Shown here: positions 34,678-43,271 of the stretch, piece after piece | Position numbering within the stretch: the stretch's first letter is position 1 | Layout: each line of letters begins with the position of its first letter | Origin: [Eubacterium] eligens ATCC 27750 | Lineage (GTDB): Bacteria; Bacillota; Clostridia; Lachnospirales; Lachnospiraceae | Length of the DNA: 64,000 nucleotides | Direction of reading: 5' to 3' | Assembly (NCBI RefSeq): GCF_000146185.1 | Contig: NC_012778.1 | Coordinates: 1,123,001 to 1,187,000, forward strand | Notes under the pieces: model-generated | Told to the model about the DNA's origin: nothing | The model's input: the letters and a program-made list of their open reading frames with translations, nothing else | The model's database searches: none | Translations under genes and position numbers: made by a program

Positions 34678-35397
34678 TTATAATGTACGATAATACAGTA
34701 CTAACCCTTTCTCAAATATATCTTTATAATTGCGTCCAAGCCTGATAGTCTCACCTGTAACAAGTAACACCTCACCTGTAGAACTATTAATCTTTTTTAC
34801 AAAACGATAATTAACAAGATACTTTTTGTGTGCACGGTTAATGAAATAATTCTTTAATTCATTTTCCAGTTCTGTCATACTTTTTCTTATAACATAATTA
34901 TCATCGGTTGTGAATATTGTAATATAATGATCCTGACTTACAGCATATATTATATTAGCTGTATCTATAGCCACCAGACCATCCTTACTTTCAACCATTA
35001 TTTTCTTTTCATGATTTTCCCTGTCAATAATTTTATTAACAACTCTTTTTACAGATATCTCATATCGTGACTTTCTGATAAAATAAAAAGGCATATAATC
35101 AAAAGAATCATATACTGTTTCTTCATGTGAAGTCACAAAAACTATAAGAATTTTCGAATTACTTTTTGCTATCTGCTCTGCAATCTGAAATCCGTCCATA
35201 GGCTCCATATTGATATCCAATAAAACCACCCTGTATGAATTATCCGCTTCAATGCTTGATAACAGCCTGACACCATCTTCATAATAATCAATAGTAACAT
35301 CCTGCCATCCTTTGTTACTAAATTCATGTAACATTGAATTTTTAATATTCTGAGCCATTAAATTATCATCATCACATATTGCTATATTATATCCCAT
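34678..35397 (-). CDS. LytTR-family response regulator
   Basis: The 239-residue regulator has a receiver domain (acidic pair IAICDDDN, phospho-acceptor aspartate in VVLLDINMEPMDGF, conserved lysine in YFIRKSRYE). A C-terminal LytTR DNA-binding domain follows from about residue 135 (KIMVESKDGLVAIDTANIIY, FINRAHKKYLVNYRFVKKI, LGRNYKDIFEKG). It is followed by its kinase gene. Its likely target is the direct repeat at 33477-33507 controlling the exporter operon. Confidence 0.9.
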   Translation of the reverse strand: MGYNIAICDDDNLMAQNIKNSMLHEFSNKGWQDVTIDYYEDGVRLLSSIEADNSYRVVLLDINMEPMDGFQIAEQIAKSNSKILIVFVTSHEETVYDSFDYMPFYFIRKSRYEISVKRVVNKIIDRENHEKKIMVESKDGLVAIDTANIIYAVSQDHYITIFTTDDNYVIRKSMTELENELKNYFINRAHKKYLVNYRFVKKINSSTGEVLLVTGETIRLGRNYKDIFEKGLVLYYRTL

Positions 35398-35441
35398 ATT
35401 ATATAAAACTCTCTTCTACATATTACATTAAGAGACATGAA

Positions 35442-36971
35442 TTATTTGCTCATATTCTTAACTTCTTCAAACTTATCCATAACTTCCTTAGATGGCTTTC
35501 CTGTAGCAAGACTTACAACAATAATAACTAATGTTGCGAAGATAAATGCTGGTAAAAGCTCATATACAGCAAATATTCCTCCAAGCTTTGCAATTCCGAA
35601 TTTCCATATAAATATCATTGCTCCACCTGCAATCATGCCCGATATAATTCCATACTTATTGGCTCTCTTCCAGAAAAGTGAGCATAGAACTACAGGACCG
35701 AATGCTGCACCGAAACCTGCCCATGCAAATGAAACAATCTTAAATACTGAGCTTGTAGGATCAAGTGCAAAGAATATTGATATAACTGATATAACAACAA
35801 CTGTAAGTCTTGCAACAAGCATTGATGTCTTCTTAGACATATTAATATGTAACACCTCAACCGCAAGGTTCTGTGATATAGCAGATGAAGCTGCAAGAAG
35901 CTGTGAATCTGCTGTTGACATGGTTGCTGCAAGAATACCTGCAAGGATAATTCCTGCTATAAATGCTGCTACAGGGTTAAATGTTGAAAGATAATGTGAT
36001 ATCTTAACAATAATTGTCTCTGATTCTGAACCTGTAAGGGTATCAATAATACCATTCTTTGAAAGTGTAAGTCCTATTACACCGATTCCAGTTGCAACAA
36101 TAAGTGATATGAATACCCATACAGTAGCAATTCTTCTTGAAATCTTTAACTTGTTCTCATCTTCAATAGCCATGAATCTTAAAAGGATATGTGGCATACC
36201 GAAGTATCCGAGTCCCCATGCAAGTGTTGAAACAATCTTAAAGAATCCATAGTCTCCAGATGTATTAGTCTCTGCAATATGTGTATGGAACATATCAAGA
36301 TATCCAGGAAGTGCCTTGGCATTATCAAGTACAGCTCCCATTCCTCCAGCCTGCACAATTCCGAATATTACAACGACAGCAAGTGCGAATGTCATAATAA
36401 TACTCTGTACAAGATCTGATGTACTTGCTGCAAGGAATCCACCCATTGTGCAGTAAAGTACAATAACAACAGCACTGACAATCATTGCTGCATGATAATC
36501 AAAACCTAAAAGACTGTTAAACAGCTTTCCGCAGGCAGCAAAGCCTGATGCTGTGTATGGTATAAAGAATATTACAATAAGTGCTGCTGATATTAATGTA
36601 ATTACATGCTTGTCATCCCCGAATCTCTTAGAAAAATAATCAGGAAGTGTTATTGCCTGATAACCATGTGAATATAATCTTATCTTCTTGGCAACAATAA
36701 GCCAGTTAAGGTATGTACCAAGTGCAAGACCAATTGCTGTCCATGTTGCGTCAGCAAGACCTGTAAGGTATGCCAGTCCCGGAACACCCATAAGCAGGTA
36801 ACTGCTCATGTCTGACGCTTCTGCACTCATTGCAGTAACAACAGGTCCTAACTTTCTTCCACCAAGATAGAAGTCTCCTACATCACTGTTCTTCTTAGAA
36901 CAGATTACTCCTATCCATACCACCATTCCGAGGTAAAGTATAATTGCTGCTAAAATAATAATGTTTGACAT
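35442..36971 (-). CDS. putP: Sodium/proline symporter
   Basis: PutP takes up proline with sodium. The 509-residue membrane protein has the 12-13 helices of the solute:sodium symporter family. The family sequence GGRKLGPVVTAMSAEASDMSSYLLMGVPG lies near residues 37-65, and ILAAIMSTADSQLL-type residues appear as AGILAATMSTADSQLLAASS. AAAGGAAAAGGG precedes the ATG. The promoter has an extended -10 inside a perfect inverted repeat (37001-37028). It converges with no neighbour; the LytTR regulator lies 44 bp downstream on the same strand. Substrate could be another solute, but similarity to PutP is strong. Confidence 0.9.
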   Translation of the reverse strand: MSNIIILAAIILYLGMVVWIGVICSKKNSDVGDFYLGGRKLGPVVTAMSAEASDMSSYLLMGVPGLAYLTGLADATWTAIGLALGTYLNWLIVAKKIRLYSHGYQAITLPDYFSKRFGDDKHVITLISAALIVIFFIPYTASGFAACGKLFNSLLGFDYHAAMIVSAVVIVLYCTMGGFLAASTSDLVQSIIMTFALAVVVIFGIVQAGGMGAVLDNAKALPGYLDMFHTHIAETNTSGDYGFFKIVSTLAWGLGYFGMPHILLRFMAIEDENKLKISRRIATVWVFISLIVATGIGVIGLTLSKNGIIDTLTGSESETIIVKISHYLSTFNPVAAFIAGIILAGILAATMSTADSQLLAASSAISQNLAVEVLHINMSKKTSMLVARLTVVVISVISIFFALDPTSSVFKIVSFAWAGFGAAFGPVVLCSLFWKRANKYGIISGMIAGGAMIFIWKFGIAKLGGIFAVYELLPAFIFATLVIIVVSLATGKPSKEVMDKFEEVKNMSK

Positions 36972-37000
36972 AAAAAATCCCTTTTCCTTTCATAAATACG

Positions 37001-37028
37001 CGAATGTACCTATTATAGCATACATTCG
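37001..37028 (-). promoter_or_regulatory. putP promoter with palindromic operator
   Basis: The extended -10 TGCTATAAT (hexamer 37012-37017, minus strand) sits between CGAATGTA (37001-37008) and TACATTCG (37021-37028), a perfect inverted repeat with a 12-bp spacer. A dimeric repressor bound here would cover the -10. The regulator is unknown. Confidence 0.6.
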
Positions 37029-37069
37029 GCTTTATAAAAAGCGAAAAGGGATTAAATTATTGCATATAA

Positions 37070-37978
37070 CTACTGTGTTGTGCTCTGACTTGCTGCACTA
37101 TGAACCTCTGATTGTGTTGTTTGTTGCATTGAAGACTGTTGTGTTGCAGACTGTGTTACAGTTTCTGTAACCCGCTGTGTCTCCTCATGTCTTGAAACTG
37201 TCTCTGCCTGTGTTTCCGTCGGCTTAGTGGTTTCACTTATACTCTGCTGGATAGGACTGCTATCTTTTAAATCATCTGTAGGATCTCTATATGCGTTATC
37301 AGCTATTCTGTTTATTTCTTCAACATTAATAGCTGAACTGATATCAAAATCCTCAACTATCTCAACAGTTGTCTTAGCACCACAGTTTTCATATATCCAC
37401 TTGGCATTGGCACATGTCATAAGAATAGAACCGTCTGATACATTCTGTCCAATAGCATTGTATGACTTTGGATTAAGATTATTATCACTCTGACTGTAAT
37501 AAGTTGCCGTACTAAGATACTCAGCATTATCAAGTCTTGAAGAGTATCTGACATAATATATATCTGTAATCTTACGCCATAGAGATTTCTCTGATATAGC
37601 CGTCTTGGCAGGGGCTACTTTAGGTCCGAGAGCCACCTTGAATGCCTTGACCGGAATTGTAAATTCATTATTGTCATCAAGCTGATAGACAACAAGTGTA
37701 TGCTTAGCTATGCTTATTCTGATATAATATGACTGGTTCTTTGCAATTGTCTGTGTCTGTGTATCCGTCTCTGATGAATCAGTTTCACCAGTGGTCTCTT
37801 CCTGTGATACATTATCAGCATTCTTATTGCTGTTATGCATACTTATAACAGTTCTTAACACAAACAGCAGTCCAAGAACCATTACAACAAGTATAACAAG
37901 GTATACGATTGAATTAGTTCCCTTAAACCATCTCTTAATATCAAACTTCTTTGTTCTCTTATAGCCATTAAAATTCAT
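37070..37978 (-). CDS. Membrane-anchored YkuD-like protein lacking the catalytic residues
   Basis: The 302-residue protein has one membrane helix (residues ~24-46), a Thr/Ser/Glu-rich linker, a YkuD-like (L,D-transpeptidase) domain (~80-215) and a Gln/Ser/Thr-rich tail (~240-302). Alignment by eye to the usual SHGCIRM active-site loop gives SDGSILM, so the His, the nucleophilic Cys and the Arg are all replaced. The following NAKWIYENC is well kept. It is therefore probably not a transpeptidase, and may bind cell-wall peptide. It lies 32 bp behind a cytidylate-kinase-like gene and upstream of putP. Confidence 0.72.
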   Translation of the reverse strand: MNFNGYKRTKKFDIKRWFKGTNSIVYLVILVVMVLGLLFVLRTVISMHNSNKNADNVSQEETTGETDSSETDTQTQTIAKNQSYYIRISIAKHTLVVYQLDDNNEFTIPVKAFKVALGPKVAPAKTAISEKSLWRKITDIYYVRYSSRLDNAEYLSTATYYSQSDNNLNPKSYNAIGQNVSDGSILMTCANAKWIYENCGAKTTVEIVEDFDISSAINVEEINRIADNAYRDPTDDLKDSSPIQQSISETTKPTETQAETVSRHEETQRVTETVTQSATQQSSMQQTTQSEVHSAASQSTTQ

Positions 37979-38010
37979 AACTTACCAACCGTGTATATAT
38001 TAAAAGTGAA

Positions 38011-38649
38011 TTAAATATCTTTGCCCATGTTCTTCTCTTTTAATTCAATAAACTTAAGTATCATATCAATTGCACCATCTATTCCTACAAGTCCACTGTC
38101 TATACAGAGATTGTAGCTCTTAGCTTCTCCCCACTTCTTGCTTGAGTAGTAATTGTAATAGCTTGCTCTTCTCTTATCCGTCTTCTGAATAAGATCTGCA
38201 GCCTTAGAATCATTAAGTTCATAGATTCTCTTAATTCTCTGTACTCTCTCATCAAGACTTGCCTTGATAAATACACTTACTGCATATGGATTATCTTCCA
38301 ATGCATAATCAGCACATCTTCCTACAATAACACATGATTCTCTCTCTGCAAGTTTCTTGATAGCATCAAACTGTGCAAGGAAAACCTTGTGATTAATAGG
38401 CATATCCACATATGAATTAGTATATCCCAGTGAATATGTATCCATTACAAGAGAATAAAGGAAACTGTTAGTAGGCTTCTCGTCCTGAGATGCGAAAAGT
38501 TCTTCACAAAGTCCACTCTCCTTAGCTGCAAGTTCAAGCAGTTCCTTGTCGTAGCACTTTATTCCCAGCTTCTCTGCCAGTTTCATGCCTATCTCATGTC
38601 CACCGCTTCCAAATTCTCGTCCGATAGTAATAACTGTTCTCTCATCCAT
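38011..38649 (-). CDS. Cytidylate kinase-like protein
   Basis: The 212-residue P-loop protein belongs to the cytidylate_kin2 family common in Clostridia and is distinct from Cmk. The N-terminal TIGREFGSGGHEIGMKLAEKLG is the ATP-binding loop, CVIVGRCADY lies mid-protein, and KTDKRRASYYNYYSSKKWGEAKSYNLCIDSG holds the basic lid residues. These proteins are presumed nucleotide or small-molecule kinases, but the true substrate is unproven. AGGAGG precedes the ATG. The YkuD-like gene follows after 32 bp. Confidence 0.85.
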   Translation of the reverse strand: MDERTVITIGREFGSGGHEIGMKLAEKLGIKCYDKELLELAAKESGLCEELFASQDEKPTNSFLYSLVMDTYSLGYTNSYVDMPINHKVFLAQFDAIKKLAERESCVIVGRCADYALEDNPYAVSVFIKASLDERVQRIKRIYELNDSKAADLIQKTDKRRASYYNYYSSKKWGEAKSYNLCIDSGLVGIDGAIDMILKFIELKEKNMGKDI

Positions 38650-38764
38650 AGTTCCTACCTCCTGGTTTCAATTGTATACGAAATACTTTAGATATATTAT
38701 ACATTATTTCTGTGGTAAAATCTACATATTAAGCATAATTAAATTAATCTTTAATAATTATTAA

Positions 38765-39307
38765 TTACTCTTCATAATGGTCTATATGCAAGAGTATCTC
38801 TGTAAGAAATTCTGCTATCTTAGTTCCAGCCTTATTAGATATCACACTGTATCTGCTCGGGGTAACACAAGCCAGTCTGATATTAGAAAAACCTCTTGCA
38901 CCAAACATATAATTCTTACTAAAATTCTTAGATTTAAGTGCCTTCTCAACATCAGGAAGCACCTGGTTTCTTGTGATTATTATAAATGATATATGTGTAT
39001 ACATATGATTCTTAGCCGGCAGCTTTCCGTCACCTCTTACAAAATGCGGTTCAATCTTATTGACAGCAAAATCATATAAATCATCAAGCTCTTTCATGCC
39101 AAGCGTATCACAATTAATGAAAAACAGATGCTCATAGCATTTTGAGTCCCATAACTTGGCATCATCTGTTGTAGAAAATCTGTCTTTCTTATTATAGCTG
39201 TAAGCATATATAACAAACTTTCTACCTTCAAACCAGTAATTATGGTATATATCAAATGTATCTGAAATACTGTTCAATATTATATCTATAAATTCCCTGC
39301 GTCTCAA
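38765..39307 (-). CDS. Conserved-looking hypothetical protein (180 residues)
   Basis: I do not recognise this soluble, mixed alpha/beta protein. It has no signal, membrane helix or known catalytic motif. A start at TTG (39305-39307) is supported by GGAGG 6 nt upstream; this TTG overlaps the rluD stop codon, so translation is probably coupled to rluD. Aromatic and basic residues are frequent (FEGRKFVIYAYSYNKKDRF, NYMFGARGFSNIRLACVTP). It is last in the aroB-lspA-rluD group; the next gene starts 115 bp away. Confidence 0.65.
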   Translation of the reverse strand: MRRREFIDIILNSISDTFDIYHNYWFEGRKFVIYAYSYNKKDRFSTTDDAKLWDSKCYEHLFFINCDTLGMKELDDLYDFAVNKIEPHFVRGDGKLPAKNHMYTHISFIIITRNQVLPDVEKALKSKNFSKNYMFGARGFSNIRLACVTPSRYSVISNKAGTKIAEFLTEILLHIDHYEE

Positions 39308-40236
39308 TTGCTACCTCCATTTCTTAAATCCTTAAGCAGCTTCTCAAAATATCCGGGCAATGGTGCTTTGAACTCCATATATTCACCTGTTGACGGGTGT
39401 ATAAATCCAAGAACACCCGCATGTAATGTCTGTCCCTGCAGTTTATATCCACTCCTGGCATGACAATACACATCATCTCCAAGTATTGGATGTCCTATAC
39501 TTGCCATATGTACTCTTATCTGATGAGTTCTGCCTGTCTCTAACTGACACTCTATAAAACTGTATTTGTCAAAATTCTCAAGTACACGGTAATGTGTAAC
39601 AGCATGTTTCCCATTCTTTCTATCAACCGCCATCATCTTGCGGTCCTTTGGATTACGCCCTATAGGCGCATCCACCGTGCCTTCTTCCTCTTTAAAGCGG
39701 TTATGTACAATGCAATAATACTTTCTTGTTATTGAATGGACAGCAAGCTGTGCAGCAATATCATTATGTGCCTTGTCATTCTTACATGCAACAATAACAC
39801 CCGTGGTATTCATATCTATTCTGTGTACTATTCCAGGACGCATAACGCCGTTAATTCCTGACAGATTATCCCTGCAGTGATACATAAGTGCATTGACAAC
39901 TGTTCCTGTGTAATGTCCTGCAGCCGGATGTACAACCATTCCCTTCGGTTTATCTATCAGTATTACATCATCATCTTCATATATTATATTCAGAGGTATG
40001 TTTTCCGGAAGTATCTGTGGCACAATAAGTTCAGGAATTGTTATTGTGATATGTTCCGTTCCATTAAGCTTATAATTGGACTTGACACATTTGTCATCAA
40101 CCGTAATATCTCCATCATCTAACAGCTTCTGTATGCGTGACCTTGACACATCTTCTAACTCCTGCGACAGATATTTATCTATTCTTGTCCCCTTATCCTC
40201 TGGTTCAGCAATTAAATTCTGCACTGAATCACTCAT
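39304..40236 (-). CDS. rluD: RluA/RluD-family pseudouridine synthase
   Basis: The enzyme isomerises uridine to pseudouridine in RNA; RluD-like members act on helix 69 of 23S rRNA. An N-terminal S4 domain (TRIDKYLSQELEDVSRSRIQ) precedes the catalytic domain with the aspartate in HRIDMNTTGVIV, plus ETGRTHQIRVHMASIGHPILGD. I take the ATG ending at 40236 (310 residues), with AAGGG 8 nt upstream; a GTG three codons earlier is possible. It overlaps the end of lspA by 8 bp, the usual lspA-rluD pairing in Firmicutes. Confidence 0.9.
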   Translation of the reverse strand: MSDSVQNLIAEPEDKGTRIDKYLSQELEDVSRSRIQKLLDDGDITVDDKCVKSNYKLNGTEHITITIPELIVPQILPENIPLNIIYEDDDVILIDKPKGMVVHPAAGHYTGTVVNALMYHCRDNLSGINGVMRPGIVHRIDMNTTGVIVACKNDKAHNDIAAQLAVHSITRKYYCIVHNRFKEEEGTVDAPIGRNPKDRKMMAVDRKNGKHAVTHYRVLENFDKYSFIECQLETGRTHQIRVHMASIGHPILGDDVYCHARSGYKLQGQTLHAGVLGFIHPSTGEYMEFKAPLPGYFEKLLKDLRNGGSN

Positions 40237-40756
40237 TATTATCACCCTTCTTCGATAACTTTAAGAATCCGAAATCATCTTCTTTGTAGACAAAAAGAAT
40301 AAGAATTATAAGCAGAGCAACTGAAACAGTAACATAGCAGTCTGCCACATTGAATACCGGAAAATTAATAAGCTTGAAATATATAAAATCCCTTACGTAT
40401 CCGAATCTTACCCTGTCAATAAAGTTTCCTACTGCACCAGATACAAGTAATGTACATGTTATAAGAAGTGGCATATACTTTCTTGTTGCAGGAAGATTAA
40501 TAATTACATAAGTTACTATAATCATAACTATAACTGTAAACACAAGAAACAGATTAATCTTACCGCTTAACATGCCCCATGCTGCACCTGAATTTCTAAG
40601 ATAAGAAAAAACAAAAGCATCGCCTATTATCTTAAAATCCGGTTTTCCTAAAAGACTCGCTTCTGCAAGTGCTTTGGTAATCTGGTCTAATTCAGTCAGA
40701 ACAACAATTCCTATAATATAAAATAACAAATTAAATATTTTCTTTTTATTATTCAC
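40229..40756 (-). CDS. lspA: Lipoprotein signal peptidase (signal peptidase II)
   Basis: LspA removes signal peptides from prolipoproteins in the membrane. The 175-residue protein has four helices. The two catalytic aspartates are in SGAVGNFIDRVRFGYVRDFI and FNVADCYVTV, and the N-terminal aspartate region is ELDQITKALAE. It starts with GTG (40754-40756), preceded by GGAGGTCGAAA. It lies 23 bp behind aroB and overlaps rluD. A likely client in this window is the lipoprotein at 32589-33377. Confidence 0.95.
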   Translation of the reverse strand: MNNKKKIFNLLFYIIGIVVLTELDQITKALAEASLLGKPDFKIIGDAFVFSYLRNSGAAWGMLSGKINLFLVFTVIVMIIVTYVIINLPATRKYMPLLITCTLLVSGAVGNFIDRVRFGYVRDFIYFKLINFPVFNVADCYVTVSVALLIILILFVYKEDDFGFLKLSKKGDNNE

Positions 40757-40779
40757 TTTCGACCTCCGTTATTAAACAT

Positions 40780-41865
40780 TTATCTTATAACACCTTCAAG
40801 TGCTCTTCTCATCTGGTCATCAGTTATATCTCTGTCAATATAAGCATCTCCGACTGACTTAAGAAGAATGAACTTAACCTTGCCGGCATCCATCTTCTTG
40901 TCATTCTTAGATACCGCAACAACATCATCAATCTTAATTCCTGTGACATGGTCAGGGAATTCATATAATGCAAATGTTTTAAGAGCATCATCTCTTTCCT
41001 CTGCAGTTATAGTTCCAAGCTCGACACATATATTGAGTGCTGCTATCATTCCAAGCACAACACACTCTCCATGATAAAGTGAGAAGTTCATCTCTTTTTC
41101 AATGGCATGTCCTAATGTATGTCCAAAATTAAGCAGTGCTCTTTCACCCTTTTCCCTAGGGTCATTCTCAACAACCTCTCTCTTGATGTTACAGCTCACA
41201 TATATCATATGTTCAAGTGCATCTGAATCTAGTGCCTTAATTCTGTCTGCATTGTCCTTAAGCCAGTTGTAATATTCCCTGTCTTTAATAAGACCATGCT
41301 TAATAATCTCACCAAATCCAGAATTAAAAAGTCTCTTACTGAGTGACTTAAGCACAGACATGTTCATATATACAAGCTTTGGCTGATGGAATGCTCCAAC
41401 CATATTCTTATATGCCCTGAAATCAACGCCTGTCTTGCCGCCAATACTTGAATCAACCTGTGCAAGAAGTGACGTAGGAACCTGTATGAATTTAATTCCT
41501 CTAAGATATGTTGCCGCAGAAAATCCTGTAAGGTCGCCAACAACTCCTCCGCCAAGTGCTACAAGGCAGTCATTCCTGTCAAAATGATTCTCTATAAGAT
41601 ATTCATATACATCCTGTACTGTGTCAAGAGTCTTATTCTCTTCTCCTGCTGCAAATGTATACACATATACTGCATTGCCTGTTTTTTCAAGTTCATTCTT
41701 TACCTGTTCTGCATATAAAGGACCTACATTGCTGTCTGTCACAATACATAACTTTCTCCCTGTTATTTCAAGCTTATTAAAGGCTTCTGAAAGTCCCCCG
41801 AATCCACTTTCAATCACAATATCGTATGCTGGTTTTCCTTCGCACTTTACATTAATACACTTCAT
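40780..41865 (-). CDS. aroB: 3-dehydroquinate synthase
   Basis: AroB turns DAHP into 3-dehydroquinate, the second shikimate step and the one after the DAHP synthase encoded at 1209-2237. Motifs are GGGVVGDLTGFSAATYLRG, VPTSLLAQVDSSIGGKTGVD, the metal-binding glutamate in FGEIIKHGLI, and the histidines in FGHTLGHAIE and YHGECVVLGM. The start is the ATG ending at 41865 (361 residues), with AAGGGAGA upstream; 13 earlier open codons pass through a hairpin. It leads aroB-lspA-rluD. Confidence 0.95.
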   Translation of the reverse strand: MKCINVKCEGKPAYDIVIESGFGGLSEAFNKLEITGRKLCIVTDSNVGPLYAEQVKNELEKTGNAVYVYTFAAGEENKTLDTVQDVYEYLIENHFDRNDCLVALGGGVVGDLTGFSAATYLRGIKFIQVPTSLLAQVDSSIGGKTGVDFRAYKNMVGAFHQPKLVYMNMSVLKSLSKRLFNSGFGEIIKHGLIKDREYYNWLKDNADRIKALDSDALEHMIYVSCNIKREVVENDPREKGERALLNFGHTLGHAIEKEMNFSLYHGECVVLGMIAALNICVELGTITAEERDDALKTFALYEFPDHVTGIKIDDVVAVSKNDKKMDAGKVKFILLKSVGDAYIDRDITDDQMRRALEGVIR

Positions 41866-41892
41866 AACATTCTCCCTTATTCTTATACTTAA

Positions 41893-41921
41893 ACAGCCAC
41901 CCATTATATGTGGGTGGCTGT
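41893..41921 (-). terminator. Hairpin between sepF and aroB
   Basis: ACAGCCACCCA (41893-41903) pairs perfectly with TGGGTGGCTGT (41911-41921). The U-tract after it on the minus strand is only UUUAAG, so it may be a partial terminator for the sepF operon. Confidence 0.6.
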
Positions 41922-41930
41922 GAAGATCAA

Positions 41931-42482
41931 TTAAAATCTGTTTTCATTCTTGTTAAATGATGAAAGATCAATTCCTCCTGTTACTATCTCAGGAATATCA
42001 CCCGAAATATCTACATTAGGTGGAGTCACCAGGAAAATATAATTAGTTATCTTCTGAAGGTTACCCCTTATTGCATATGTAGAACCAGCAGAATAATCTA
42101 TTATTCTCTGTGCTATCTCAACATGGATTCCTTCAAGGTTAAGCACAACTGCCTTACCTGTAAGAAGTGTATCAGTTATCTCCTTAGCATCTTCCATAGA
42201 TTCTGGTCTTATTACAACAACTTCAAGTCCTCTTGCAGACTGTGTCTTCATAGGAACAACCTTAGACTTCGAAGCGAATCTTGGCTTCTCTGCTGTATAT
42301 GAAACTTCTTCATCAGCTACTGAATCTTTCTTGGATGAACCAGTAAAAAGTCTCTTTCTTGCAGAAGGCTTATCATCTTCATAATCTTCATCAAAATCAT
42401 CATCATAATCTTCGTAATCATCATCAAAATCGTCATCATCATGCATCTTAAACATATTAGTTAAACCATCTAACATTCCCAT
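41931..42482 (-). CDS. sepF: Cell division protein SepF
   Basis: SepF binds FtsZ, bundles its filaments and tethers them to the membrane. The product is 183 residues: an N-terminal amphipathic membrane-targeting helix (MGMLDGLTNMFKMH), a very acidic Asp/Glu/Tyr-rich linker (~14-45), and the C-terminal SepF core (VVVIRPESMEDAKEITDTLLTGKAVVLNLEG ending in FLVTPPNVDI). The start is the ATG ending at 42482, with GGAGAG 8 nt upstream; a GTG three codons earlier is possible. It is downstream of yggS, the conserved ylm-cluster order. Confidence 0.94.
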   Translation of the reverse strand: MGMLDGLTNMFKMHDDDDFDDDYEDYDDDFDEDYEDDKPSARKRLFTGSSKKDSVADEEVSYTAEKPRFASKSKVVPMKTQSARGLEVVVIRPESMEDAKEITDTLLTGKAVVLNLEGIHVEIAQRIIDYSAGSTYAIRGNLQKITNYIFLVTPPNVDISGDIPEIVTGGIDLSSFNKNENRF

Positions 42483-42538
42483 TATAAACACTCTCCTATA
42501 TCTGATAATCTGACTTTCTTTAGTATCCCCAAAACATA

Positions 42539-43231
42539 TTAATGTGAATAGTCCCTGGCTCCAAATATTGCTGTTCCCACTCTGACATGAGTTGCTCCTT
42601 CTTCCACCGCAACTGTATAGTCGTTAGTCATGCCCATGGACAAAACATTCATGTATACATTATCTATGTTTTTGTTATTTATGTCAACCAGTAATTGCTT
42701 TAATTCTCTAAAATACTTTCTGTTATCTTCTGGATTTTCAACGAATGGTGCACTTGTCATGAATCCTCTTATCCTGATTCCCGGAAGCACTGCTATTTTC
42801 TTTACAAATTCTTCCGCTTCATCACATGTTACACCGAACTTGTTCTCTTCTCCTGCAACATTTACTTCAATAAGAATATCCTGTACAAGGCCTTTCTTTA
42901 CTGCATCATCACTTATTGCAACAGCAAGTCTTTCTGAATCAACTGAATGAATCAATGCAGCTCGTCCTACAACATATTTTACCTTGTTTCTCTGCAGATG
43001 TCCTATCATATGCCATGTTATATCCTTAGGAAGTGTATCTGTCTTGTCCACCATCTCCTGAACATAATTCTCTCCAAACTGTCTTATTCCACAGTCATAT
43101 ACTTCCATAAGCATCTCCTTGGGCTTAGTCTTGCTTACTGCAACAAGACACACATCTTCTGGATTTCTTCCTGATTTCTCACATGCTTTCTTAATATGCT
43201 CTTCTACTTCAATAAGATTATCCTTTAACAT
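42539..43231 (-). CDS. PLP homeostasis protein (YggS/YlmE family)
   Basis: The 230-residue protein is the single-domain alanine-racemase-like barrel that binds pyridoxal phosphate and buffers its level without known catalysis. The PLP lysine is in CLVAVSKTKP, and other family segments are FGENYVQEM, WHMIGHLQRNKVKY, and the C-terminal LSMGMTNDYTVAVEEGATHVRVGTAIFG. AGGAGG precedes the ATG. It lies upstream of sepF, as in the division-associated ylm cluster, and behind the HlyD-like gene. Confidence 0.94.
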   Translation of the reverse strand: MLKDNLIEVEEHIKKACEKSGRNPEDVCLVAVSKTKPKEMLMEVYDCGIRQFGENYVQEMVDKTDTLPKDITWHMIGHLQRNKVKYVVGRAALIHSVDSERLAVAISDDAVKKGLVQDILIEVNVAGEENKFGVTCDEAEEFVKKIAVLPGIRIRGFMTSAPFVENPEDNRKYFRELKQLLVDINNKNIDNVYMNVLSMGMTNDYTVAVEEGATHVRVGTAIFGARDYSH

Positions 43232-43271
43232 AATGCCTCCTGAATGTAATTAATCTGATATACATAAGCAT

